Below are positions 36,161 through 44,565 of a stretch of DNA of 64,000 nucleotides, piece by piece. The position numbers and the translations under genes are program-made. The notes beneath the pieces were generated by a model. The model did not search any database and was not told where the DNA came from. It saw only the letters and a program-made list of their open reading frames with translations. Numbering within the stretch: position 1 is the stretch's first letter; each line of letters starts with the position of its first letter. Source of the DNA: Verrucomicrobiia bacterium DG1235 (GTDB lineage: Bacteria; Verrucomicrobiota; Verrucomicrobiia; Opitutales; Opitutaceae); contig DS990592.1 in NCBI GenBank assembly GCA_000155695.1, positions 3,981,820 through 4,045,819 on the forward strand, in the 5' to 3' direction.

Positions 36161-36874
36161 TTACCGGGAGAATTGGATGGGCATCATGAGGGAGACGTAG
36201 ACGGGCTGGCCTTCGACTCGGATGGTCTTGTACTTGATGTGGCTGACGGCTCTAAGGGCGGCTTCCTCGAAGCCTGGAGTGGAGATGGAGACGATGCGCG
36301 GATTGATGACGTTGCCGTCGGGGTTGATGATGAACTCTAGGCTGACGGCGGAGGTCTTGCCGGTGTTGATGAATTCCGTCGGGTAGAACTCGTCGAAGGC
36401 GGGCACGAAAGTGGGGAGTGGGGCTTGGTCGAGTTCGAAGGAGGGGATGACGGGGACGTCGACTTCCTTGAAGACTTCGCGGCCCATCTCGACGTTGAGC
36501 TTGTGTTCGAAGGCGATTTTGAAGGTGAAGGGTATTTTGACGCGGACGGCGATGGGCACGCCGTTTTTGGAGGCGGGCTCGAAAATCCACTCTGACGCGG
36601 CGATCATGGCGGCTAGGCCGAATTCTTCGTCGGTGGCTCGATCGACGATGGGTTCGATGACGGAACCGAACATGTCGATGGAGGCGATGATGATGGCTTC
36701 GCCTTCGATGCCGCGTGCGTAGAGCTCGGAGGGGTGGGTCGGGTCGATTTTGTAGATGGCGGCGGGCGGGATGATTTCGTCTTCTGACTTGTCCTGAGCG
36801 CGCAGGTTGGCGCTGCATCCGATTAGGAGGATGGCGAATGCGAGTACAGCGAGCTGGCGGAGCGAGTGGGTCAT
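36161..36874 (-). CDS. Lipoprotein with two TonB C-terminal domains
   Basis: A lipobox (LLIG-C20) predicts lipid anchoring after a 19-residue signal. The mature part has two TonB_C-like domains in tandem: about residues 43-130 (YARGIEGEAIIIASIDMFG, then ASEWIFEPAS) and about 150-237 (TSAVSLEFIINPDGNVINP, then AALRAVSHIKY). There is no proline-rich linker and no transmembrane anchor, so it is not a classic TonB and has no ExbBD neighbours. It may interact with receptor plugs in the periplasm; this is inference. It is 237 residues long with the ATG at 36874; the frame extends upstream only as a shadow. Confidence 0.75.
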   Translation of the reverse strand: MTHSLRQLAVLAFAILLIGCSANLRAQDKSEDEIIPPAAIYKIDPTHPSELYARGIEGEAIIIASIDMFGSVIEPIVDRATDEEFGLAAMIAASEWIFEPASKNGVPIAVRVKIPFTFKIAFEHKLNVEMGREVFKEVDVPVIPSFELDQAPLPTFVPAFDEFYPTEFINTGKTSAVSLEFIINPDGNVINPRIVSISTPGFEEAALRAVSHIKYKTIRVEGQPVYVSLMMPIQFSR

Positions 36875-36982
36875 AGAGTTGGTGGCCGGTGTAGTGGAGA
36901 TTGGATTCCTGCTTAATAATTCGACTTGCAGCCTATCGGTTTTAGTCGATTCGTCGGCTTTCTCACGTTGTTTTACGAAATA

Positions 36983-37255
36983 ATGGAGGATGAACCTATC
37001 GAGTTTCCCATTTCGGACGAGTTGGATCTGCACACGTTTCGGCCGAAGGAGGTGAAGGAGCTGTTGCCAGACTATTTCGACTTGTGCCGCGAGAAGGGGA
37101 TTTACCGCGTGCGCGTGATCCACGGAAAGGGGACGGGAGCGCTGCGGGAGTACGTGCATGCTCAGTTGCGCAAGACGGAGTCGGTGGAGCGTTTCGAGCT
37201 CGGCGACGAGACGAGCGGCGGCTGGGGAGCGACTCGGGTGTGGCTGAAGCGGTGA
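36983..37255 (+). CDS. Smr domain protein
   Basis: A 90-residue stand-alone Smr domain, with LDLHTFRPKEV (residues about 12-22) and VIHGKGTGALREYVHAQL (about 44-61), the two motifs of the MutS2 C-terminal domain and of small Smr proteins. It is a likely nicking or RNA/DNA-binding nuclease. The ATG at 36983 begins just before the domain; a longer frame from 36926 adds residues with no family match. It is divergent from the TonB_C lipoprotein. Confidence 0.85.
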   Translation: MEDEPIEFPISDELDLHTFRPKEVKELLPDYFDLCREKGIYRVRVIHGKGTGALREYVHAQLRKTESVERFELGDETSGGWGATRVWLKR

Positions 37256-37284
37256 CGGACGAAGCGTGACCTGTCTGGCGCGAA

Positions 37285-37896
37285 TTATTCGACGGTGGAA
37301 CTTTGGCGATCTTTGAGCGACTTCTTGTAGGATTCCATCTGAGGGCGCACGTGAGTGTCCATGCAGTTGGGGCAGATCGAGTGGGTGAAGTCGGCGCCGG
37401 TGCGTTCGTTGACGTATTGTTCGATTTGCTCCCAGAGGTCGCCGTCGTTGCGCACCTTTTTGCAGTAGCAGCAGATGGGTATCAAACTTTCGAGGCGGCG
37501 GACTTGCTGGTTGAAATTGAGGATGCGTTCGGCGACGCGCATGCGGTTCCAGATTTCGTCGGAGCCGATCGGCTTTTTGAGGAAGTCGTCGACGCCCGCG
37601 TTGATGGCTTGCTCGAGGTTGGGTCGGGAGCGTTTCTGGGCGGTGACGAGCACGAAATAGGTGTAGCTCTCCTTCATGCTCTCGCGGAGCTTTCTGCAGA
37701 GTTCGAGGCCGTCCATGGTCGGTAGCATCCAGTCGCTGATGACGATCTGGGGGCGTTCGATTTGGAAGGCGTCCCATGCTTCTTGGCCGTCTTCGTAGGA
37801 TTGGACATCGTACCCCAGCATGCTGGTGACGTTTTCGAGGAGGCGGCGGGTGGTTTTGTCGTCTTCGACAATATGGACTTTGAATTGGCTGCTCAT
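37285..37896 (-). CDS. Response regulator with C-terminal four-cysteine zinc ribbon
   Basis: Residues 4-120 form a REC domain with E11-D12-D13, phospho-acceptor D55 (VISDWMLP), and K108. Residues 137-185 hold a Cys motif, C142-x2-C145 and C175-x2-C178, in the frame ICxxCKKVR...WEQIEQYV...HSICPNC. This block normally sits behind PAS/REC domains in hybrid kinases and diguanylate cyclases. Here it is the only output, so it may be a protein-protein or redox/metal-sensing module. No cognate kinase gene is adjacent; the nearest is the hybrid kinase at 51137. Confidence 0.88.
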   Translation of the reverse strand: MSSQFKVHIVEDDKTTRRLLENVTSMLGYDVQSYEDGQEAWDAFQIERPQIVISDWMLPTMDGLELCRKLRESMKESYTYFVLVTAQKRSRPNLEQAINAGVDDFLKKPIGSDEIWNRMRVAERILNFNQQVRRLESLIPICCYCKKVRNDGDLWEQIEQYVNERTGADFTHSICPNCMDTHVRPQMESYKKSLKDRQSSTVE

Positions 37897-38078
37897 TGCT
37901 ACTGTTGGAATTTGTACATCGGCAGCCTAGGGTATGAGTGAATTGCTCTATGCTGATAAGTGCTAGCAGGGATCTGGATTAACAGAGTATTTACAGGTTT
38001 TCTTTGGTCTGGGACTTTTGACAAAAGGCTTCCCATCCCCTCTCAGATCCGTCACCCATTAGTTAAAATCGAGTCAGC

Positions 38079-38756
38079 ATGGCGACCAGTACCGTAGAGA
38101 ATTACATCAAGAAAATCTATACGCTTCAGTTCGAGCAGGGAGAGGGTGGAAACGTGAGTATGGGAGATCTTGCGTCTTCGTTGGATATCACTCCCGGCAC
38201 GGCGACGACGATGGTCAAGTCTTTGGCCAAGACGGGATTGGTGGGCTATGTACCGCGGGTTGGGGTGCAGCTAACGAAGGAGGGCGAGCAGTTGGCTTTG
38301 CTGGTTTTGCGCCGGCATCGATTGGTGGAGCTTTTTCTGGTGAAGGTGCTCGGCATGGACTGGCACGAGATCCACGACGAGGCTGAAGCGCTGGAGCATG
38401 TGATATCTGATCGGGTGCTGGAGCGGATCGATTTGTTGCTAGGACGGCCGGAGCTCGACCCGCATGGCGATCCGATTCCGGACGCGTCCGGGGCGATGGC
38501 GCAGCGCGATTTGCTACCGTTGGTCGATTGTCTGGAAGGGCAGCGGGTTTGCATCGGCCGGATCGAGGACCAGGAGGAGAGCTTTCTTCAGTATCTCGAG
38601 AGCAATGACCTGACGCCTGGCCAAGGGGTCTTGGTGAGCGGACATGACGAGCAAGCGGGTGTGATTTCTCTTGAGTTTTCTGGCGGCGTGACGCGGCAGC
38701 TCGGATTTGAGGCGGCTCGCAAGATTAGTGTGGAGCTGGAGGAGTCGGCTAAGTGA
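38079..38756 (+). CDS. DtxR/MntR family metal-dependent regulator
   Basis: The 225-residue product has an N-terminal winged helix (SMGDLASSLDITPGTATTMVKSLAKTGLVGY, residues about 28-60), the DtxR dimer/metal domain (RHRLVELFLVKVLGMDWHEIHDEAEALEHVIS, with the H and E residues used as ligands) and a C-terminal SH3-like/FeoA domain (about 150-222). It senses Mn2+ or Fe2+ and represses uptake genes. An isolated TTGACA (38018-38023) upstream is a possible -35 element. Its stop overlaps the GTG start of rmuC. Confidence 0.9.
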   Translation: MATSTVENYIKKIYTLQFEQGEGGNVSMGDLASSLDITPGTATTMVKSLAKTGLVGYVPRVGVQLTKEGEQLALLVLRRHRLVELFLVKVLGMDWHEIHDEAEALEHVISDRVLERIDLLLGRPELDPHGDPIPDASGAMAQRDLLPLVDCLEGQRVCIGRIEDQEESFLQYLESNDLTPGQGVLVSGHDEQAGVISLEFSGGVTRQLGFEAARKISVELEESAK

Positions 38757-40114
38757 GCGAGTGGGATTGGGTGCTTGCGCTGTTGGCAGGTTTTGCTGCG
38801 GCTTGGTTTATCCAGGCGTATCGTTTGAGAACGCCGAAAGGTTTAGCCGAGGAAGAGAAGGCTGCTCTGGAAGATGAGCTCGCTGCGGCTGCTCAGGAAA
38901 AGGCGAAGCTTGAAGAGCGTTCGCGGTCGCTCGAGGAATCGTTTGGAGGCGCGAAGGAGGAGCTTGTGCAGCTTCGGGACGAGAACACGGGCTTGAACAG
39001 AAAGCTTGCCGGAGCGGATGAGCGTATTCATTCGATGGAGACGCGAATCGCTGAGCAGAAAGCCGAGCTCGCGGAGCTGCAGAAAAAGTTGACGGCGGAG
39101 TTTGAAACGCTGGCGACGCGCGTGTTGGACGCGAATTCTGAGAAGTTCGCGATTCGCAATAAGGAGAGTATCGACAAGCTGCTGGCTCCGCTTTCGGAGA
39201 AGATAACGGATTTTCGGTCACGGGTTGAGACGACGCATGACCAGAGCGTGAAGGATAGGGCTGAGCTGGTGGCTCAGCTCAAGACTCTGGGCGAGCTGAA
39301 CCAGAAGATGAGCACGGAGGCGCACAACCTCACCACGGCGTTGAAGGGACAGACCAAGACTCAGGGGAACTGGGGCGAGTTGGTGTTAGGGACTGTATTG
39401 GAAAAGTCAGGACTGATGGAGGGGCGCGAGTATTTGACGCAGGCCAGTTTCGTGTCGGAAGACGGCAAGCGTCAGCAGCCTGACGTGTTGATCGTGCTGC
39501 CTGAGGGAAAGCATCTGGTGGTGGATGCTAAGGTGAGTTTGGTCGCCTACGAGCGTTGCGTGAACGAGGAGAGCGAGACGAAGCGCGAGGCCGCTTTGAA
39601 GGATCATATCCAGAGCGTGAAGAACCATGTGGCGGAGCTGAGCAAGAAGCGTTACGACGCGTTGTATGAAATCCAGTCGCCGGATTTCGTGCTGATGTTC
39701 GTGCCGGTGGAGCCTGCCTTTATCATGGCGATCCAGGCGGACGATACGCTGTTCGATTTTGCGTTTCGGCAGAACGTGGTGCTGGTGACGCCTTCGACGC
39801 TGTTGGCGACGCTTCGCACGGTAGCCAATATTTGGAGACAGGAGAAGCAGACGCGAAACGCCCTCGATATCGCTCAGCGCAGCGGAGCGCTTTACGACAA
39901 GTTTGTCGGCTTTTTCGAGGATATGAAGAAGATTGGCGAGCAGATTGGCCGCAGCCAGGTTGCCTATGATTCGGCGATGAACAAGTTGTCCATTGGGCGT
40001 GGAAATTTGGTGAATCAGGTGCAGAGCTTGAAGGAGCTGGGGGCGAAGGCGAAGAAGGCCTTACCTGCGGAGACGGTTGAAGGGGCGGGCGAGGAATTGA
40101 AACTCGATGGGTAG
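38753..40114 (+). CDS. rmuC: DNA recombination protein RmuC
   Basis: A single N-terminal membrane segment (residues 5-21) precedes a long coiled coil (about 30-125) and the RmuC nuclease-like domain (about 140-430): KGQTKTQGNWGELVLGTVLEKSGL, PDVLIVLPEGKHLVVDAKVSL, FVLMFVPVEPAF and TLRTVANIWRQEKQTRNA are family hallmarks. RmuC limits inversions and rearrangements at short inverted repeats. The GTG start lies inside the dtxR stop (GTGA), so the two are coupled. The length (453 residues) is normal. Confidence 0.93.
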   Translation: MSEWDWVLALLAGFAAAWFIQAYRLRTPKGLAEEEKAALEDELAAAAQEKAKLEERSRSLEESFGGAKEELVQLRDENTGLNRKLAGADERIHSMETRIAEQKAELAELQKKLTAEFETLATRVLDANSEKFAIRNKESIDKLLAPLSEKITDFRSRVETTHDQSVKDRAELVAQLKTLGELNQKMSTEAHNLTTALKGQTKTQGNWGELVLGTVLEKSGLMEGREYLTQASFVSEDGKRQQPDVLIVLPEGKHLVVDAKVSLVAYERCVNEESETKREAALKDHIQSVKNHVAELSKKRYDALYEIQSPDFVLMFVPVEPAFIMAIQADDTLFDFAFRQNVVLVTPSTLLATLRTVANIWRQEKQTRNALDIAQRSGALYDKFVGFFEDMKKIGEQIGRSQVAYDSAMNKLSIGRGNLVNQVQSLKELGAKAKKALPAETVEGAGEELKLDG

Positions 40115-40190
40115 GCGCAGCAGGTGAGGTGGCAGGTTTTCGCTTGAAACCGCTACTTTATTGGAGAACAAACTTTCGAAGAATCAGCCC

Positions 40191-40976
40191 ATGATCGTAC
40201 GTAACGAAGAGCAATACACATCAATCAAAGAGGCCGCGCAGGTCGCAGCTACGGTGCTGGACCGCATGGTCGCCCTGGTGGTGCCTGGCATGAACACGTA
40301 TGATCTTGATCAGGCCGGACGTCGTTTTATCGAGGAGCTTGGAGCGGAAAGCGCTTGCTACAAGTATCAGGTCGGTTCGCGCGTTTATCCGGCGTTTACC
40401 TGTCTTTCGGTGAACAACGAGGTGGTGCATGGGATTGGCACTTTGGAGCGCGTCCTGATGGAGGGCGATGTGATCAGCGTGGATGTTTGCACGCGTTACA
40501 ACGGCTACATTGGCGACAATTGTCGTACGGTCGCGGTGGGCAAGGTGGAGCCGGATGTGCAGCGTCTTCTGGACGTGACGGAGCAGTCGATGTATGACGG
40601 GATTCGCAACGCGGTGGCTGGAAACAAGGTCGGCAAAATTTCAAATGCGGTGCAGAAGCGCGTCGAGCGTGAAGGGTTTAGCGTGATCCGCGATTTCGTG
40701 GGGCACGGAGTGGGCAAGAGCCTGCACGAGGAGCCGCAGATTCCGAATTTCGGGCGTCCCGGCGATTACCAGCGTTTGAAGCGAGGCATGGTTCTTTGCA
40801 TCGAGCCGATGGTGAACATGGGCAAGCACAAGATCGCCATGGCGAAGGATGGCTGGACGGCGCTCAGCGCGGATGGCAGCCCGAGCGCGCATTTCGAGCA
40901 CACAGTGCTTGTGGGCGAAAATGGGCCGGAGATCTTGACGGTGCCGGAAGGCAAGGCTGCTCCGGTTTTGGCGTAG
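40191..40976 (+). CDS. map: Type I methionine aminopeptidase
   Basis: The enzyme removes the N-terminal methionine from nascent proteins. The 261 residues show the five metal ligands in order: D in SVDVCTRYNG, D in GDNCRTV, H in GHGVGKSLHEEP, E in LCIEPMVN and E in FEHTVLV. The catalytic H is in NNEVVHGIGT. The ATG at 40191 is preferred over an upstream TTG at 40161 that would add ten residues. The gene has no clear operon partner. Confidence 0.95.
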   Translation: MIVRNEEQYTSIKEAAQVAATVLDRMVALVVPGMNTYDLDQAGRRFIEELGAESACYKYQVGSRVYPAFTCLSVNNEVVHGIGTLERVLMEGDVISVDVCTRYNGYIGDNCRTVAVGKVEPDVQRLLDVTEQSMYDGIRNAVAGNKVGKISNAVQKRVEREGFSVIRDFVGHGVGKSLHEEPQIPNFGRPGDYQRLKRGMVLCIEPMVNMGKHKIAMAKDGWTALSADGSPSAHFEHTVLVGENGPEILTVPEGKAAPVLA

Positions 40977-41003
40977 CGGTTATGTGCGGTGGGCCTGTGG
41001 GCT

Positions 41004-41882
41004 TTACCGTTTGATGCCTTGTTGGGCGAGGACCTTTAGGCGTTCCGGGTCGCTGGCGGTGGTTTTGGCGACGAAGCCGCTTTTGTGGGCGAAGTGCACG
41101 TCGGGCTCGGACTCGATTTGAGTGAAGTCGAGAGCGGGGTGATCGTTGTATCGAGAAATTCCATACCCGGTGTTGCGGCGATCTGGATAGATGGTTCCGG
41201 CGGTGGTGGCGTCGATGCCTTTTTCGCGGAGGAAGTGACCGAGGCCTGCGGATGGGTCGTCGATCTGGGGGTCGGCGCGAGGGATGAAGATGAAGTCGAG
41301 GGAGCCGCCTTCGGGCGTCGCGATTTTCCAGAGCTGGTGAACTGTATCGATGGCGTCGATACGAGCTCGCGTGGAGGTGAGGTAATCGACGAGGTCTAGG
41401 CCGACGAGGCGCATCATTTCCCAGATGGGTTCGCCTGGCTGGTGCAGGTTGGCGGCGGCGAAGCGGCGGAGGAGGGTCATGTCGACGGGGGAATTGAGCT
41501 TGCCGATGATGTCCCGTTCGACGCCGAGCCATTTAGCGGTGTGGTTGGGGCCGCGGCAGTCGAACCACTCTGCGGGTTCGAGCCATTCGCAGAAGGCTTT
41601 GGCGTCTTCGTAGAGTCCGAGGTGTTTGAGCACGAGCGAGAGGGCGCAGGTGGGCGGGGTGTCGCGGGGAAATTGGTGGTGGTCGAAGTTGCCGCGTTCG
41701 GGGTCGTGCGAGTCGCCCACGTCGATGACGGCGATTTTGGGGTTGGCGATATCCGCTGGTGTGGGCTCGCGTCGCTCGATGGGGACGGGGTTTGCGGCGA
41801 GGAGGACGCAGCAGGCGAGGAGGTCGTCCTTGTGGGCGGAGCCCGGATGTGTGAGGAGGGTGGTGTAGGTGGTGTCGCTCAT
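41004..41882 (-). CDS. MYG1 family protein (UPF0160, DHH-type hydrolase)
   Basis: The 292-residue product has the MYG1/GAMM1 opening THPGSAHKDDLLACCVLL and the DHH-like block VIDVGDSHDPERGNFDHHQF (residues about 50-70). Relatives are metal-dependent 3'-5' RNA exonucleases. The usual motif near the N terminus reads H-x-D-E; here it is H-K-D-D, and the middle part departs from eukaryotic MYG1, so activity may differ. It ends near the convergent map gene. Confidence 0.75.
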   Translation of the reverse strand: MSDTTYTTLLTHPGSAHKDDLLACCVLLAANPVPIERREPTPADIANPKIAVIDVGDSHDPERGNFDHHQFPRDTPPTCALSLVLKHLGLYEDAKAFCEWLEPAEWFDCRGPNHTAKWLGVERDIIGKLNSPVDMTLLRRFAAANLHQPGEPIWEMMRLVGLDLVDYLTSTRARIDAIDTVHQLWKIATPEGGSLDFIFIPRADPQIDDPSAGLGHFLREKGIDATTAGTIYPDRRNTGYGISRYNDHPALDFTQIESEPDVHFAHKSGFVAKTTASDPERLKVLAQQGIKR

Positions 41883-41963
41883 GAGTGAGCGACGGACGGT
41901 AGAGGTGGATGGCAGTTTGGCAAGGCTTGGCCGAGCGGAATGGCAGCCGTATCCTCAGCGTCC

Positions 41964-42803
41964 TTAGAGGGCGTCTCGGCTGGTTTGCGAGTCGTCTTCG
42001 ACGTGATATTTCTTGAGGAGCTCGAGCTGCTCTTCGGATTGTTTGCTGATTTCTTCGAGGCCTTCGCGAATTTGGGCGGGCGGGGTGTCGGCCCATGATT
42101 TGGCGAGGCGCCAGGATAGGTTGTTGATCAGGCTGAGCGGCGTCTTGAGCTTTTCGACGAGGATGGACGAGAGGGGAGCGCCTCGGTATTCGGCGCTTTG
42201 TTCTCTTGCGTCTTCGTGGAGGGTTTCGATTTCGCGGTTGCGTTGCTTGAGCTCTTTTTTGAGTTCGGCGATTTGCTTTTCGAGGGATTCGGCGAGTTTC
42301 TGCTCGCTTTTGAACTGGTTGGCGTAGGTTTCGGTCTCCTCGGCGGCGGCTTTGAGCTTGGCGTGTAGCTTGTCGATTTCTTCGGGGGAGATTGCGGCGA
42401 GTTCGCTGATGCGTTCCACTTCGCCTTCCATGCGAGTGACTTCTTGTTCGAGGTCGGTGGAGCGGAGGGCCTGGCTTTCGATGAAGTGCTTCAGGTTGTC
42501 CTCTTCGGTGTTCATGCTCTTCTTCTTGAAGGCGATGGAGGCGGCGCCGAGTTTGGTTTGGTGTACCAGTTCTTGGAGCGGGTGAACGAGGCGTTTATTG
42601 AGCCGGCGGAAGACGATGGCGTTTCCGGCGAGCAGGAGAGCGAGGAAGGGAATCCAGAAGACGCCAGCCGGCAGTTGGATGATCTCGGCTATTTTTGCTC
42701 GGTAGACCTCGAGTGGGGGGAGAGCGATGAGGGTGACGATCAGCGCTTGAAGCGTGAGGCTCAGGATGAGGTGACGTTTTAGGATTGTTTTGGAGTCTTT
42801 CAC
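41964..42803 (-). CDS. Two-helix membrane coiled-coil protein, paralogue 1
   Basis: The GTG start at 42803 gives MKDSKTILKRH, which aligns with the start of the neighbouring paralogue; a longer frame to 42893 has an unrelated 30-residue extension. Two membrane helices (about 9-27 and 45-63) bracket a short loop (LEVYRAKIAEIIQLPAG), followed by a linker (LVHPLQELV, HAMP-like) and a long coiled coil (about 90-210), then SILVEKLKTPLSLINNLSWRLAK and REGLEEISKQSEEQLELLKKY. It resembles a histidine kinase that has lost its H-box and ATPase domain. No function is known. Confidence 0.6.
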   Translation of the reverse strand: MKDSKTILKRHLILSLTLQALIVTLIALPPLEVYRAKIAEIIQLPAGVFWIPFLALLLAGNAIVFRRLNKRLVHPLQELVHQTKLGAASIAFKKKSMNTEEDNLKHFIESQALRSTDLEQEVTRMEGEVERISELAAISPEEIDKLHAKLKAAAEETETYANQFKSEQKLAESLEKQIAELKKELKQRNREIETLHEDAREQSAEYRGAPLSSILVEKLKTPLSLINNLSWRLAKSWADTPPAQIREGLEEISKQSEEQLELLKKYHVEDDSQTSRDAL

Positions 42804-43104
42804 GAGAACGCTTTTTGGCTGAGTTTGATATTCGAGATTGCCGCTAATTGATCTTCGTACCGGGTAAAGGTCAAATCGTAAGGCCTCTCGCATCCAAGCC
42901 TAGGGGTTTGGAGCAATGTGAGCGTGAGCTTTGCCTTAGGCTCCTCCTAACGAGCCTGATCGTTTTGGTGGCGGGGAGCTGAGTTAAAGCTTGTCCGCTT
43001 TGACACGTCGGGCCATTGCCAGTTCCGCTAAGGTCAGTTTAGGTCGGGCCCAGGAGAGCCATCCTAGCTTGAATCGCTTTTGGTTGGATGGGGCTAGGCG
43101 CGTC

Positions 43105-43983
43105 TCAGGAGTGAGAGGATGCGCTCGTTCTGGAGATTCTCGGGCCGGCGCTTTTTATTGAAGGCCTACGGATTGCAATTCGAGCTGCGGCGTTCTCCGA
43201 GGATTTGACGTATACCTTCTGGGAGCGGGAGCTATCGATGGCTTTGATTTGGTCGAGTTGGGCTTCGCTCTTTTTGGCAATTTCGTTCAGGACGCTGCGG
43301 AGCGTGACAAGGGAATGTTCGTCCCAGTTGGCAACGAGTTGGCTCATGACGTCTCTGATTTCTTGGCTGTTTGAGCGCAGCTCGTCGAGAAGCGTGTTGA
43401 GATTCGCGCTCCCGGTTTCGTGGGCTTGGGCTGCCTGTTTGCCTGAGGTCTCGACTTGCTCTTTCAGGCTGAGGTTCTCGTGCCGGAGCTTGGTGTTGTC
43501 CTCGCTGAGCTCTTTGCGGATGCGGCCGTAGTTCGAGACGAGGTCCTCGTATTCCTCGAGTTTGGAGAAGCTTTTGTCGCGCTCTTTGCGGGTGGCGTAG
43601 AGCTCGTTTTCCATGCGCGTTATCTGGGCGGCGCGTTGTTCGGCCCGCTCCTGGTTTTGGCGGATGTACTCGCGGATGATCCGGATCTCTCGCGTTTGGG
43701 AGCTTGAGTAGAGTTCGTCGAGGTTGCCGTGAGCGCACTGGCTGGAGATGTTTTCGAGCGGCTCGGTCAGCTGCGTGTGCAGGTGCTTGAAGAGCAGGAC
43801 GAGGGCGACGATGGAGATGGTGCCTCCGAGGATCCAGATATGCTCGCTAGGCAGGCCGAGCACCGCGGCCAGGGCTTCGCGATAGGGGCTGAGGCTTTCG
43901 ATGCTGAGAACGGTTATGGAGCCTGCGACGATGAGCAGGCAGGTAAGCAGGTAGCGGTTGAGTGTAGATTTGAATGTCTTCAC
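43105..43983 (-). CDS. Two-helix membrane coiled-coil protein, paralogue 2
   Basis: The GTG start at 43983 (MKTFKSTLNRYLL) matches paralogue 1; the 36 residues of a longer frame (to 44091) are unlike it. Two helices (about 8-28 and 47-65) flank LSPYREALAAVLGLPSE, the counterpart of LEVYRAKIAEIIQLPAG. A HAMP-like linker (TEPLENIS), a coiled coil (about 95-210) and VLNEIAKKSEAQLDQIKA follow. The C-terminal tail is Ser/Arg-rich and unlike its paralogue. The family is unassigned. It lies 301 bases upstream of paralogue 1 in the same direction. Confidence 0.6.
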   Translation of the reverse strand: MKTFKSTLNRYLLTCLLIVAGSITVLSIESLSPYREALAAVLGLPSEHIWILGGTISIVALVLLFKHLHTQLTEPLENISSQCAHGNLDELYSSSQTREIRIIREYIRQNQERAEQRAAQITRMENELYATRKERDKSFSKLEEYEDLVSNYGRIRKELSEDNTKLRHENLSLKEQVETSGKQAAQAHETGSANLNTLLDELRSNSQEIRDVMSQLVANWDEHSLVTLRSVLNEIAKKSEAQLDQIKAIDSSRSQKVYVKSSENAAARIAIRRPSIKSAGPRISRTSASSHS

Positions 43984-44195
43984 GTTGAGCCGAAGTTGAA
44001 TTGTCAGTTGGTGGTTCGCCGATGCGAAAGCAGAGCGATGCGGTCGAATCTTTCGCGCCCGCGAGGCTCTGACTGAAGTTGGACTTACCATCTTTTGCGC
44101 CGCATGGCCCCTTAGGCGAGTGATAATGTTCGCCCTTACGTCTAATCACGAATCGCCTCTCTTTCTCTTGACAATCTAGAGGAGAGATCGCTTCT

Positions 44196-44216
44196 TTCTC
44201 TAGTTATTCTAGAGAA
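44196..44216. promoter_or_regulatory. PadR operator candidate before the ADOP locus
   Basis: Arms TTCTCTAG and CTAGAGAA are perfect inverted repeats separated by 5 bases (TTATT), ending 2 bases before the PadR ATG; a partial copy (TCTAGAGGAGAGA) starts at 44175. Binding would cover the ribosome site. Confidence 0.7.
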
Positions 44217-44218
44217 GC

Positions 44219-44551
44219 ATGGATAGGAAAAGCAAAAATCTACTACAGGGAACCTTGGATCTGTTGATATTGAGGGCCTTACGAGACGAGGACCGTCACG
44301 GATGGGGGATTCAGCAGCGTATCAACCAGATTGGTGCGGATGATTTGCTGTTGAATCAGGGGTCTCTTTATCCGGCGTTGGTTCGGCTTGGAACTCAGGG
44401 TTGTCTCGAGACGCAGTGGCGGGTGACTGAAAACGGGCGCCGGGCGAAGTATTACCGGTTGACTGAAGTGGGCAGAAAGCAGCTCGAGGCGGAAACTGAG
44501 CAGTGGCGTCGCTACTCGAGCGTGATCAATTTAATCCTCGAAACGATTTAG
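44219..44551 (+). CDS. PadR family transcriptional regulator (paired with ADOP permease)
   Basis: The 110-residue winged helix follows the PadR plan: LLQGTLDLLILRAL, the wing helix GWGIQQRI, LLLNQGSLYPALVRL, and the C-terminal GRRAKYYRLTEVGRKQLE. PadR proteins linked to ADOP permeases are the usual partners in Acidobacteria and Verrucomicrobiota. The palindrome overlapping the start points to autorepression. The gene is 14 bases from the permease gene, so both form an operon. Confidence 0.95.
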   Translation: MDRKSKNLLQGTLDLLILRALRDEDRHGWGIQQRINQIGADDLLLNQGSLYPALVRLGTQGCLETQWRVTENGRRAKYYRLTEVGRKQLEAETEQWRRYSSVINLILETI

Positions 44552-44565
44552 GGACGGAGTAGCTG

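Noticed and set aside
35342-36340. 332-residue plus-strand frame across the DMT transporter
   Set aside because: A frame-shifted shadow of the EamA gene, rich in Gly, Arg and Asp with no membrane pattern.
36161-37777. One long 538-residue minus-strand protein
   Set aside because: Only the last 237 residues (from Met at 36874) look like protein. The upstream part lies antisense to smr and overlaps the response regulator in another frame, with Arg/Pro-rich shadow composition.
44168-44173. TTGACA as a -35 box for the PadR-ADOP operon
   Set aside because: No acceptable -10 element 16-18 bases downstream.
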